Under the pieces are notes generated by a model. That model saw nothing but the letters and a program-made list of their open reading frames with translations. It had not been told where the DNA came from and did no database searches. Below, piece after piece: positions 24,410-35,910 of a stretch of 40,000 bases of DNA. Numbering within the stretch: the first letter of the stretch is position 1; each line of letters begins with the position of its first letter. This DNA comes from Chrysomallon squamiferum (lineage: Eukaryota; Mollusca; Gastropoda; Neomphalida; Peltospiridae): the NCBI GenBank assembly GCA_012295275.1, contig CM022670.1, positions 13,119,583 through 13,159,582 on the forward strand. Direction: 5' to 3'. The position numbers and the translations under genes are program-made.

Positions 24410-24835
24410 AAACTTATTAAAGCTGCCCTTTGAAATCTTGTTTGTGAGAACATTCTATGTATGCATTCTTTTCTAGGGTGTGACACAACATCTCGTGATT
24501 TTGGTTTGGGCAAGGGAATTACTTTAAAATATTTGAGAACAAACGAATTCTACCGTGAGCTTCAGTTTTCCACAGCAGCCAATCAAGTGTCAGGAAATAG
24601 TCAGAGCTGGAGACAATGCACTGCTTTATTTGTTCAGTGGTAAACCAGGAGAACAACTGATCACTTTGAGGTTGAAACAGATTTGTCAGAACATCTTTTG
24701 TTCGGCCTCAGTCATGTTCTCCCACAACTGTAGCATTATACTATCACAGTCTCGGGGTATATTACAGGCCCAAGCACTGAAAAAGTAATATTTGCTAGCG
24801 ACAGAGTGAGGTTGGCAAATTGTCAGTTCAAACTT
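24410..24835 (+). pseudogene. GCDTTS-family fragment 3, truncated
   Basis: FLGCDTTSRDFGLGKGI frame (from about 24461) and shifted EIVRAGDNALLYLFSGKPGE frame, ending where the 370-base deletion begins. Confidence 0.6.
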
Positions 24836-25891
24836 TAAATTTATGCGAATTTCCCAAATTGGATATCGGCGCATTTTGGATATATCATTATATTCATCTT
24901 ACAAAGTAGAATATAACAGAAAAAATAAAAATCTATTGCAATTTGCGGTGGGTCATGCATTATGTTTACTATATGAGCAATATAAACTTTAATCCATGGA
25001 ATGTGAACCTTCAAAATCAGCTTTAAGAATTTGAATTGGAAAGAAAAGCATAAAGCCTGTGTTTTTTAGAAGTGACTGTGTTATGGGATTTTGTGTAGCT
25101 GGGTTTTTGGGGGCAGTTTGTAAAGAAAATATTTGTGTACCTTTTTTGTACAGTTCGCTTGTTTGTCATTAATATACAGTGAATTATTTTGTTATATGTC
25201 CATTCATATAAAAATCATATGTACATCTCTGGAGAGCTGTTTCTACAGTACACTTTCTAATTACTGGTGTATATAACTCGGTAATGAAATGACTTCATTA
25301 AACAACAGAAGTATATATCAGTATTGCTCTTTTTCTCCAACACTGAATTACCATAGCACACTCGACATTTTAAACTTTATCCAGAATTTAAAGTATACCT
25401 TTAATATTTATTACGTGTTGTTGCTGTTCCTGTTGCTGTTGCTGTTGTTGTTGTTGTTGTTATTATTATTATTATTAATATGTAATATTTGTTTCAAAAT
25501 AGAGATTCGGGTAAAACACTTAAATAACTCGTTGAAACTAATCATATATACAGTCTAGCATGGAAAATGTCCTCCAGTGATCCTCACGAGTTTTTGATTT
25601 TATAAATATCTAAAAAAATAAATTATGCTTAAAAATTAATCTTATCAGCGGGAAATGTGCGCTCCTATATTCGTTGCGTACACTGATTACAGCATTAGAC
25701 TTGTGTGATATGGAATATAATAAAATAATAAAATTCGTTTAGAACAAAATGAAACACGAATATTATTCAGGAAGACGAAGACAATTTATTTAAATGCAGT
25801 GATATCAGCAAATACATTTTTACACATTAGAAATACTTCAACTGCAAATTTCTAAGAATAGAAATTTCTTAACACTGCGTCCTCAAGATTT

Positions 25892-26132
25892 CTAATCGTC
25901 ACACATGTTAGGGCAGTGCATGCAACACACTGGCAGATTGGCGAAGCGGAGACACATCTGAAATTCACGACGGAGACACCGACGGTAACCACCGCTGAAA
26001 CTACCACCACTGAAACTGCCACCGCTAAAACTGCCACCGCTGAAACTTCTTCCACCAAGACTGCCAAAACTTCCTCCGCTAAAACTACCTCCACTAGAAC
26101 GCAAATTCTTTTCAGCTTCACCTGTTAATTAA

Positions 26133-26202
<70 letters not shown>

Positions 26203-26344
26203 TTTCGAAGAACAACTATTTTAAATGTAATACATATTACTTTTCAAAATAAATAAATAAATAAATAAATCAGTTACCAAATACGGTTGTCGGTCCAACA
26301 GTAAGGAGCAGGGCGACCGCTAAAAATAGAATCATCTTGTTCAT
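25892..26344 (-). CDS. Secreted GGSFS-repeat six-cysteine peptide, copy D
   Basis: Exons 26278-26344 and 25892-26121, intron 156 bases. Product 98 residues, the shortest. It has the family signal peptide, EAEKNLRSS (Asn replaces Asp), three GGSFS units after GGRSFS, and a shortened linker GGYRR before the first Cys. The six-Cys tail is otherwise unchanged and ends CPNMCDD. The linker loss is 6 bases, so the frame is kept. TATA box 26429-26437; polyadenylation signal 25785-25790. Confidence 0.85.
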
Positions 26345-26428
26345 GTTGTCAGGTTTAGAACGTAAGTCAGCTGTAACTATTGGAAATGCTGGAAAGTTTC
26401 TGTGCTGCTATGAAGTTTTTTCTTTCTC

Positions 26429-26437
26429 TTTTATATA
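26429..26437 (-). promoter_or_regulatory. TATA box of copy D
   Basis: Minus-strand TATATAAAA 85 bases before the ATG; conserved block upstream as in A. Confidence 0.7.
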
Positions 26438-27165
26438 CATTTATTTGCAAGATTTCTATCAAACCTTTCACAGCTCAAACTGTTTTATTTTAACTCATAC
26501 TGATAACTGCCCATTTTATTTTCAAGATTTCTTAATTATTCTGAAGATCTGAGCTGATATGTATTAAATTAATAACACTATCGCTGTCAACTGCTGTGTA
26601 TTAATGAAAGCAAGACACACAATTGTCAGTTACCACAGAGTTAGAACAATATATCATTATAAAACACTCATTGGCTGTACTAGAAAAATATTAGCCCGTT
26701 AATATAAAAAATATATTTAGTTTAATTATTTTTATGTTTTAATTTGCTCGATTCAGAAAAATCTGTTTTCTTGTGTGACCACTGAATATTGGTGAGAGAG
26801 CAATAATATACACTAGGAAATAAAAACCACTGATACAGGCTAATAATATATTTAAATAGCAAATAATATTTGTCTATGTGTGTATGTCCGTATTGGTGTT
26901 TTCAACATACGTATATGCTGCACATTTTATAAATAAAATTTGTAAAACAGTAGAAAATACACTTAAAATGTATTTAAAATTATTATTTACAATACTTAAT
27001 CGTGTTACATATTTTTCAAAACACAATATAGTGTGTGTGTGATGTAAATATTTTGGAAAGAATGCACAAATATTGGCGAGGATTGAAAAAAGAAAAATCC
27101 TCTATATGATCAAATATTTAAAGAATTTTAAAATGTTTATAAGTGTAGAAAATGTCGATTGAAAC

Positions 27166-27700
27166 AGAAAGTGACTGAAAATATATTAAATAAATTTTGA
27201 TGTACTTAAATATATGTGTCTGTGATTTATTCTAAATTTGAACTGGTGTCTTGATAATTGTATTTTATGATTATTATTTTAATTATGATCATTTTAATCA
27301 ACTCTCTCTGTCTCTCTCTCTCTCTGTCAAATAAAATGTATGTGATTATTACTATTATTATTATTATTATTATAGTAACATATTGTTTTTTGATGTTTTT
27401 TTTTAAATAGCTAAATATTTAGTTATTCTCTCTGAGGGAGGGCAAGAATGATCATGCAAACATCTTGTTTCTAGGTTGTTGATACAGCCGTACCAGTGTC
27501 GTTACTAAATTACAAAAGTAAATTCTTCCAGTGAAAATAAATTTCCTATCTAAAAAACTGAACCTATTTCAGAACTGTTTGCCTCGTGACATTATAATTG
27601 CTTCTTTTTTTTCTTCAAAGTATTGTGTTTGTTTTAGAGTTGTATATTGAGTCCTACTTCTGTTGATAAAAATGGATATAAATATTTAAAGCAATCGACA
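27166..27700 (+). pseudogene. DDX11 terminal-exon remnant 4
   Basis: Near-identical duplicate of remnant 3 (exon-like part begins near 27434). Confidence 0.8.
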
Positions 27701-27999
27701 TTTCACATTTGTTTTATTTTAGTTTATTATTTCAGACAAGTTCATTACAATACAGACAAATGATCTTCCACCTGGTCGGCAAAACGCATTCAAATCTTGT
27801 AGCAGTACAGAAGGCAATAAACGTTATAAATGTTTATAGGTTCATTATTTAACTCATTCTCATAGTACAGAATTTTCTAGGAGGTACTGGTCTTCAGGAA
27901 TCAATTCACTTGATATATGCTTGTAGAAACGTTTTGTACGATACTTTCTTTAATCGAGAAGGAAAACAGTTGTAAGAAAATACCGAAATGTTGTAATAT

Positions 28000-28426
28000 A
28001 AAACTGATTAAAGCTGCCCTTTGAAATCTTGTTTGTGAGAACATTCTATGTATGCATTCTTTTCTAGGGTGTGACACAACATCTCGTGATTTTGGTTTGG
28101 GCAAGGGAATTACTTTAAAATATTTGAGAACAAACGAATTCTACCGTGAGCTTCAGTTTTCCACAGCAGCCAATCAAGTGTCAGGAAATAGTCAGAGCTG
28201 GAGACAATGCACTGCTTTATTTGTTCAGTGGTAAACCAGGAGAACAACTGATCACTTTGAGGTTGAAACAGATTTGTCAGAACATCTTTTGTTCGGCCTC
28301 AGTCATGTTCTCCCACAACTGTAGCATTATACTATCACAGTCTCGGGGTATATTACAGGCCCAAGCACTGAAAAAGTAATATTTGCTAGCGACAGAGTGA
28401 GGTTGGCAAATTGTCAGTTCAAACTT
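28000..28426 (+). pseudogene. GCDTTS-family fragment 4, truncated
   Basis: Near-identical duplicate of fragment 3; both open frames translate the same. Confidence 0.6.
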
Positions 28427-29033
28427 TAAATTTATGCGAGTTCCCCAAATTGGATATCGGCGCATTTTGGATATATTATTATATTCATCTTACAAAGTAG
28501 AATATAACAGAAAAAATAAAAATCTATTGCAATTTGCGGTGGGTCATGCATTATGTTTACTATATGAGCAATATAAACTTTAATCCATGGAATGTGAACC
28601 TTCAAAATCAGCTTTAAGAATTTGAATTGGAAAGAAAAGCATAAAGCCTGTGTTTTTTAGAAGTGACTGTGTTATGGGATTTTGTGTAGCTGGGTTTTTG
28701 GGGGCAGTTTGTAAAGAAAATATTTGTGTACCTTTTTTGTACAGTTCGCTTGTTTGTCATTAATATACAGTGAATTATTTTGTTATATGTCCATTCATAT
28801 AAAAATCATATGTACATCTCTGGAGAGCTGTTTCTACAGTACATTTTCTAATTACTGGTGTATATAACTCGGTAATGAAATGACTTCATTAAACAACAGA
28901 AGTATATATCAGTATCGCTCTTTTTCTCCAACACTGAATTACCATAGCACACTCGACATTTTAAACTTTATCCAGAATTTAAAGTATACCTTTAATATTT
29001 ATTACGTGTTGTTGCTGTTCCTGTTGCTGTTGC

Positions 29034-29067
<34 letters not shown>

Positions 29068-29494
29068 ATTATTATTATTAATATGTAATATTTGTTTCAA
29101 AATAGAGATTCGGGTAAAAGACTTAAATAACTCGTTGAAACTAATCATATATACAGTCTAGCATGGAAAATGTCCTCCAGTGATCCTCACGAGTTTTTGA
29201 TTTTATAAATATCTAAAAAAATAAATTATGCTTAAAAATTAATCTTATCAGCGGGAAATTTGCGCTCCTATATTCGTTGCGTACACTGATTACAGCATTA
29301 GACTTGTGTGATATGGAATATAATAAAATAATAAAATTCGTTTAGAACAAAATGAAACACGAATATTATTCAGGAAGACGAAGACAATTTATTTAAATGC
29401 AGTCATATCACCAAATACATTTTTACACATTAGAAATACTTCAACTGCAAATTTCTAAAGGTAGAAATTTCTTAACACTGCGTCCTCAAGATTT

Positions 29495-29899
29495 CTAATC
29501 GTCACATATGTTAGGGCAGTGCATGCAACACACTGGCAGATTGGCGAAGCGGAGACACATCTGAAATTCACGACGGAGACACCGACCGTAACCACTTCCA
29601 CCGCTGAAACTACCACCACTGAAACTGCCACCGCTAAAACTGCCACCACTGAAACTTCTTCCACCAAGACTGCCAAAACTTCCTCCACTAAAACTACCTC
29701 CACTAGAACGCAAATCCTTTTCAGCTTCACCTGTTAATTAAATTATTATTATTATTATTACTTCGAAAAATAACTATTTTAACTGTAATACATATTACTT
29801 TTCAAAATAAATAAATAAACAAATCAATTTACCAAATACGGTTGTCGGTCCAACAGTAAGGAGCAGGGCGACCGCTAGAAATAGAATCATCTTGTTCAT
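29495..29899 (-). CDS. Secreted GGSFS-repeat six-cysteine peptide, copy E
   Basis: Exons 29833-29899 and 29495-29730, with the shortest intron (102 bases, donor GTAAAT). Product 100 residues: family signal peptide, EAEKDLRSS, three GGSFS units after GGRSFS, GSGYGR linker, six-Cys tail ending CPNICDD. TATA box 29984-29992; polyadenylation signal 29388-29393. Intact by every visible criterion. Confidence 0.85.
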
Positions 29900-29983
29900 G
29901 TTGTCAGGTTCAGAACGTAAGTCAGTTGTAACTATTGGAAATGCTGGAAAGTTTCTGTGCTGCTATGAAGTTTTTTCTTTCTC

Positions 29984-29992
29984 TTTTATATA
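29984..29992 (-). promoter_or_regulatory. TATA box of copy E
   Basis: Minus-strand TATATAAAA 85 bases before the ATG; conserved block upstream as in A. Confidence 0.7.
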
Positions 29993-31170
29993 CGATTATT
30001 TGCAAGATTTCTATCAAACCTTTCACAGCTCAAACTGTTTTATTTTAACTCATACTGATAACTGCCCATTTTATTTTCAAGATTTCTTAATTATTCTGAA
30101 GATCTGAGCTGATATGTATTAAATTAATAACACTATAGTTGTCAACTGCTGTGTATTAATGAAAGCAAGACACACAATTGTCAGTTACCACAGAGTTAGA
30201 ACAATACATCATTATAAAATACTAGAAAAATATTGACCCGTTAATATAAAAATTATTTTTAGTTTAATTATTTTTATTTGTTTTAATTTACTCGATTCAG
30301 AAAAACCTGCTTTGTTGTGTGACCTCTGAACATTGGTGAGACGGCAATAATATACACTAGGAAATAAAAACCACTGTTAAAGATTAATAATTTTTTTAAA
30401 TGGCAAATAATATTTGTCTGTGTGTGTATGTCCGTATTAGTGTTTTCAACATACGAATATGCTGCACAATATTATAAATAAAAGTCTGTAAAAGAGTAGA
30501 AAATACACTTAAAATGTATTTATAATTATTGTTTACAACACTGAGATTAAAATAATATTTTAAAATAAATATTATAACATACTCCAACTGTTTATTTGAA
30601 AGTGTTTTTCTTCCCAAAGATAACATAAAATATTAATTCATTTCATTCAACGCCCTTATTAAAAGAATATAAATATATAGATAAAACGGAAATAAAAAGA
30701 TTAAAGACAAATTATATACAGATTTTATCAGAAGCAGTTAATTTATACTGACTCTACAGTTATAAATATAAATAAATAGAAAAACTAATGAAAATGACCT
30801 GCTGAATTTACTATCTTTCTATATTTCTAATTATATTTTTTGTTTTGCTTATAATTTCGGAGTTCATCTTTTAGAAAAAAAAAAAAAAAAAAAAAATGTT
30901 AATATCTTCGCATGGATACATAAATACCGATACAGTTTCTGTTATATATAAAGATAAAGAGTCTAACCTGATATTCCTCTAATAATATGTGTAGAAATGT
31001 TGTTTTTTGTTTGTTTGTTGTTTTTGTTGTTTTTTTGTTTGTTTTTTGTTGTTGTTGTTTTTTTGTTGTATTTGAGTATGTTTTCCTGAATGATTTGAAT
31101 CCATATTATTAACATGGATTATAATATGTGGATGTGGATGTGGATAATGAAAATAAAATATTTAGTGTTC

Positions 31171-31290
31171 TCTCTCAGGGAGGGCAATACGTCAGAAGGA
31201 TGATTATGCAACATGACTAAATTACCACAGTAAAGTCTTTGAGAATAAATAAATTTCCCATCTAGAAGACTGAACCTATTTGAAAAGTAT
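31171..31290 (+). pseudogene. DDX11 terminal-exon remnant 5
   Basis: TCTCTCAG, then GGAGGGCAATACGTCAGAAG and GATGATTATGCAAC, then the same shortened exon/3'UTR join as remnant 2. Confidence 0.85.
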
Positions 31291-31299
31291 AGTGTAATA

Positions 31300-32100
31300 T
31301 AAAACTGATTAAGGTTGCCCTTTGAAATCTTGTTTGTGAAAACATTCTATGTATGCATCCTTTTCTTGGGTGTGACACAACATCTTGGGTTATTATTATG
31401 ATTATTATTTGTTGTTGTTTTTTCTTCTTGTTTTTTTTTGTTGTTTTTTTGTTGTTGCTGTTGTTTTTTTTTTTTTTTTTTTTTTTTTGCTTTGGGCAAA
31501 GGAATTTCAGATCAAACGAATTCTACCGTGAGCTTCAGTTTTCCACAGCAGCCAATGAAGTGTCCAGGAAATAGTCACAGCTGGAGACATTGCACTGCTT
31601 TATATGTTCAGTGGTAAACCAGGAGAACAACTGATCACTTTGAGGTTGAAACATATTTGTCAGAACATCTTTTTTTCAGCCTCAGTCATGTTCTCCTACA
31701 ACTGTAGCATTATATTTTCATAGTCTTAAGATATGTTACAGATCCAAGAAATGGAAAGAGAGATATTTGCTAGCGACAAATAGGGTTTGGCAAATTGTCA
31801 GTTCAAATTTGTACCCACCAACGACAGAATAAGACGTAGCCACAGAAGAATTTTTGGAAATCATTAGAGGCAACTGAAAATTAGGTTGCACGTCAGTGAG
31901 ATGTACGTGCCTGGCATTTTTCTACTGCATGTGGGCAATGTTATGATATATGTGCAAACACGTCCTTAGCTGATGAAGCAACAGATGGCGTGTTTGTTGA
32001 TAATATGCAAATCAATGCAGATGACTGAGATAACTTCTTATGTACAGAAAATAAACTATTGGAATAAGTTCACCATCGTCGAAAATGATAAATCAGTTAT
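31300..32100 (+). pseudogene. GCDTTS-family fragment 5, interrupted
   Basis: Same break and T-rich insertion as fragment 2, with additional substitutions and stops. Confidence 0.6.
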
Positions 32101-33305
32101 TCATTGGAGTAAGAAGTAGACATTAACAACGAATACACATCTAATTAGGTATTTTATTTAGTTACGGCGGCTTCTTTAAATTTATGCAAATTCCCCATGT
32201 TGGATATCGGTGCATTTTAGATATATTATTATATTCATCATACAGAGTGGAATATAACAGAAAAAAAAAATTCTATTGCAATTTGCGGTGAGTCATATTA
32301 TGTTGACTATATGACCAATATAAAGTTTAATCTAGGCAATGTGAAACCTTCAAAATTAGAAATAAGAAGTTGCAGTGGAAAGAGAAGGATAAGGATTGTG
32401 TTGTTTTTTTTAGAAGTTTCTGCATTTTGGGATTTTGTGTAGCTGGGTTTCTTTTAGGGAGTTTGTAAAGAAAATGTTTATGTACCTTTTTTCTACAGTT
32501 CGATACACAGTAAAGTATTTAGTTGTATACCCTTTCTTGTTGGTATCATATTTACATCTCTGGAGAGTTGTTTCTGCAGTACATATTCTAACTGCTGAAG
32601 TATATAACTTGGAGATGAACTGACTTCATTAAAGAACAGAAGTGTATATCAGTATCACTCTTTTTCTCCAACCATCCACATTTTAAGTATTCAAGAGTTA
32701 CACCTTTAATATTTATTATTGCTGTTACTGCTGTTGTTGTTGTTATTAATTTGTAATTGATTTTTATTAATATTTTGTTGTTGTTGTTTGTTTGCTTGTT
32801 TTGTTTGTTGTTTTCTTTTGTTGTTTTTTTTGTTTTTTGTTTTTTGTTGTTCAAAAACAGAGGTATTGAAAAAATATAATCATAAAAACCTTAAATAAAT
32901 TGTTGCAAATTAGTCATATACATTCTAGCATGGATTTTTGAATGGCTGTATTAAAAAAGCAAGTCCTCACGAGTTTTTCATTTTATCATTACCAAAAAAA
33001 AAAAAAAAAAAAAAAAAAACAATTAAAAAATTATAATATTAAAATTGCGCTTTATTATTTGTAAATATAATTTCGAAGCATACATACGTTGCTTACACTG
33101 ATTATAGCATTAGACTTGTGTGATATAGAATATAATAAAAGAATAAAATTCGTTTAGAACAAAAAGAAAAAGGAATATTTTCAGGAAGAGGAAGACAATT
33201 TATTTAAATGCAGTCATATCAACAAATACATTTTTACACATTAGAAATACTTCAGCTGCAAATTTCTAAAGATAGAAATGTCTTAACACAGCGTCCTCAA
33301 GATTT

Positions 33306-33559
33306 CTAATCGTCACACATGTTAGGGCAGACCCCGCAACACACTGGCAGATTGGCGAAGCGGAGACACATCTGAAATTCACGACGACGACACCGACCAG
33401 AACCACTGCCACCGCTGAAACTACCACCACTGAAACTGCCACCGCTAAAACTGCCACCGCTGAAACTTCTTCCACCAAGACTGCCAAAACTTCCTCCACT
33501 AAAACTACCTCCACTAGAACGCAAATCCTTTTCAGCTTTACCTGTTAATTAAATTATTA

Positions 33560-33616
<57 letters not shown>

Positions 33617-33746
33617 TCGAGGAATAACTTTTAAATGTAATATTACTTATCAAAATAAATAAATGAACAAATCAATTACCAAATACGGTTGTCGGTCCAA
33701 CAGTAAGGAGCAGGGCGACCGCTAGAAATAGAATCATCTTGTTCAT
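33306..33746 (-). CDS. Secreted GGSFS-repeat six-cysteine peptide, copy F (most divergent intact copy)
   Basis: Exons 33680-33746 and 33306-33541, intron 138 bases with a long (ATT)n. Product 100 residues with the family signal peptide; the mature part starts KAEKDLRSS where the others have EAEKDL. It has three GGSFS units after GGRSFS, a GSGSGR linker, then CRRREFQMC (others CLRREFQMC) and CCGVCPNMC (others CCMHC). All six cysteines and their spacing are kept while residues between them change, and the change adds positive charge. TATA box 33831-33839; polyadenylation signal 33199-33204. It is the array member nearest to OBI1. Confidence 0.85.
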
Positions 33747-33830
33747 GTTGTCAGGTTTAGAACGTCAGTCAGTTGTAAATAGTAGAAATGCTGTAAAGTT
33801 TCTGTGCTGCTATGAAGATTTTTCTCTCTC

Positions 33831-33839
33831 TTTTATATA
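33831..33839 (-). promoter_or_regulatory. TATA box of copy F
   Basis: Minus-strand TATATAAAA 85 bases before the ATG; conserved block upstream, with the distal 18-base element slightly changed (TTTATTTTCAAGAATTCT). Confidence 0.7.
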
Positions 33840-33954
33840 CGTTTATTTGCAAGATTTCTATCAAACCTTTCACAGCTCAAACTGTTTTATTTTAACTCAT
33901 GCTGATAATTGTCCATTTTATTTTCAAGAATTCTTAACTACATTTAAGATGTGA

Positions 33955-35910
33955 GCTGATACGTATTACAAGTTGCGTCTAGTGCTGCGTATTAATCAAA
34001 ATAAGTCGCATGTGTCGATTCCAGAGTGAACAATATATCATTATAAAATACTCATTGGCTGTACTAGAAAAAAATTTAACCGGTTAATATCAAAATTATG
34101 TTTAGTTTAATTATTTTTATTTGTTTTAATTTGCTCGATTCAGAAAAATCACTTTTGTGTGACCTCTGAACATTGGCCAGACGTCAATAATATACACGAT
34201 GAAATACACTTTACATGTAAATATCAAATATTTGCCTGTATTAGTGTTTTCAACATACGTATGTGCTGTAAGCGCGCACCCGCGTATATTTATGAAAGTG
34301 GATTATTCATTTATCAAAGCGATTTTTTCCCACTCCCCTCGCATTTTGTTTGAGGTATGTTCGTGGCACAGTTTTCACGAATTCATTTAAGTTCTCAAAA
34401 TGATGAACTTTGAGAAACTATGCCCTGCATTTTTCACCCAAAACGTAAAGAAAGAATAAAGTAACGCAAAACGATCAATGGTTTAAAATATTTTATTAAA
34501 ATTTACATTATTCATGAATAAAGTAATAGAGTCTGAAAATAATAATTAACAGCAAATTTCACAAATCATTTTTTATAAATTTGTAAATATCAAACATAAT
34601 ATTGGCGAGACGTCAATAACATACACGAGTAAATAAAAGTTTGTAAAACTGCAGTAAATATACTTAAAATTTATTTAAAATTATTTACGTTGAGATTAAA
34701 TTAATGCTTTAAAATTAATATTATAACTAACTCCCACAGCTTATTTGACTGTGTTTTCCTTCCCCAAGATGACAAATATTAATTCACTTCACATCAGTGC
34801 CCCATCCAAAACAAAAACATTTTAAGTATTAAAATAATATAGATTTATAAATAAAATGGAAAGAAAAAGTTTAAGGATAAATTATATACAGATTTTATGA
34901 CAAGCATTTCGTATCTACTGAATGTATAGTTATAATACCCATAAAGGCTGTTCTTTGTTAGACAAGGTATTTTCCCCCTTTATGTGAAACTGTGTTTATA
35001 ATAGTTCATTTAATTTTGTAGCACAACTTGAAATAAATGGACTGCTGGACTACTTTGAATACTGTACATGTTTGTTTATTACATAAAGTCCCGTACTGTG
35101 CATGATGCCACATAATACCGATCAAGGTAAAAACACAAGTTATGCTGAAACATACTGGTAATCGACAACAGTAAATGTTACCTAGGCAAGTAATTATTAG
35201 TTCATTTAATAACATTTCACTTGATTAAGGCTATATTCTAATAGATGCAGTAGATTATGTGGAGAATATTCTCTATGAAGGCTTTCAGTGGAGGTAACGT
35301 CTTCGGATATCTCAAGAACAAAAATTATACTCATAAGTGTCAGTCTGTCAAAAATATCACAACAAAATGGTGAATGCAGTGTATATCTAGTATAAACACC
35401 CCATTCATATATAAGAAAATCTTAAGTATATCACACAATTAAATACATAAAGTATAATGTAGCATGTAATGTTGGATAAAAAGTCCTGATTAAGTTACGA
35501 ATTAATTGATTATATATTATATGTGCTAATAAATAAATAAATAAATAAATTTAAAACCTAATGAAAATTACCTGCTGAATTTACTATATTTCTATATTTC
35601 TAGTCACATTTTATGTTTTAACAATTTCATAGCATAACTCCTGTAATATATTTGTAAATACTAAATGCCTTATGGAAACTTGTAACTTCTCAAAGATTTG
35701 GTAAACATATTATTAAGCCTCTTTTAGAGTTTTTTTTTGTTTTTTTTCTGGTGGGGGTAAAGTACATTTAATTATTGGTGTAAGCACCTATGCACGGATA
35801 CAAAAAATAAACATAACATTTCTTATTTGTACAAAAACTGTCAAAGATTCCAGATTAGCTAAAAAGGCACAGTAGATTCACTGCATAAGCTTACAGTTTG
35901 TAGCACACTA
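33955..35910. other. Flank between copy F and OBI1, including OBI1 3'UTR
   Basis: No gene seen. The left part is the full-length upstream flank of F, including a segment (about 34.27-34.62 kb) absent from copies A-E but shared in part with the pseudogene unit near 11.2 kb. Text near 35.56-35.82 kb matches the ends of type 2 flanks. The OBI1 3'UTR must lie in the right part. No canonical minus-strand AATAAA is close to the stop; ATTAAA near 35767-35772 is a possible variant signal. Confidence 0.55.

Larger units (their letters stand above)
22836..25783. repeat. Spacer C-D (type 1, short)
   Basis: Same order as A-B, but the segment between CAGTTCAAACTT and TAAATTTATGC (about 24830-24845) is missing roughly 370 bases present in A-B and B-C. 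Nearly identical to spacer D-E at an offset of 3591 bases. The (GTT)n/CTG tract lies at about 25416-25460. Confidence 0.8.
26439..29386. repeat. Spacer D-E (type 1, short)
   Basis: Near-identical to spacer C-D, including the same 370-base deletion. The visible differences are few substitutions and microsatellite length: the GTGTGT/GAGAGA run near 27.03 kb and the (GTT)n run near 29.03 kb. Confidence 0.85.
29994..33197. repeat. Spacer E-F (type 2)
   Basis: Same arrangement as B-C: long upstream flank, GTTT-rich tract (about 31003-31070), short DDX11 remnant, and GCDTTS fragment with a T-rich insertion (about 31385-31490). More diverged than the other spacers toward F, with extra GTT/TTTG runs at 32725-32850 and poly-A at 32995-33019. 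Confidence 0.75.
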
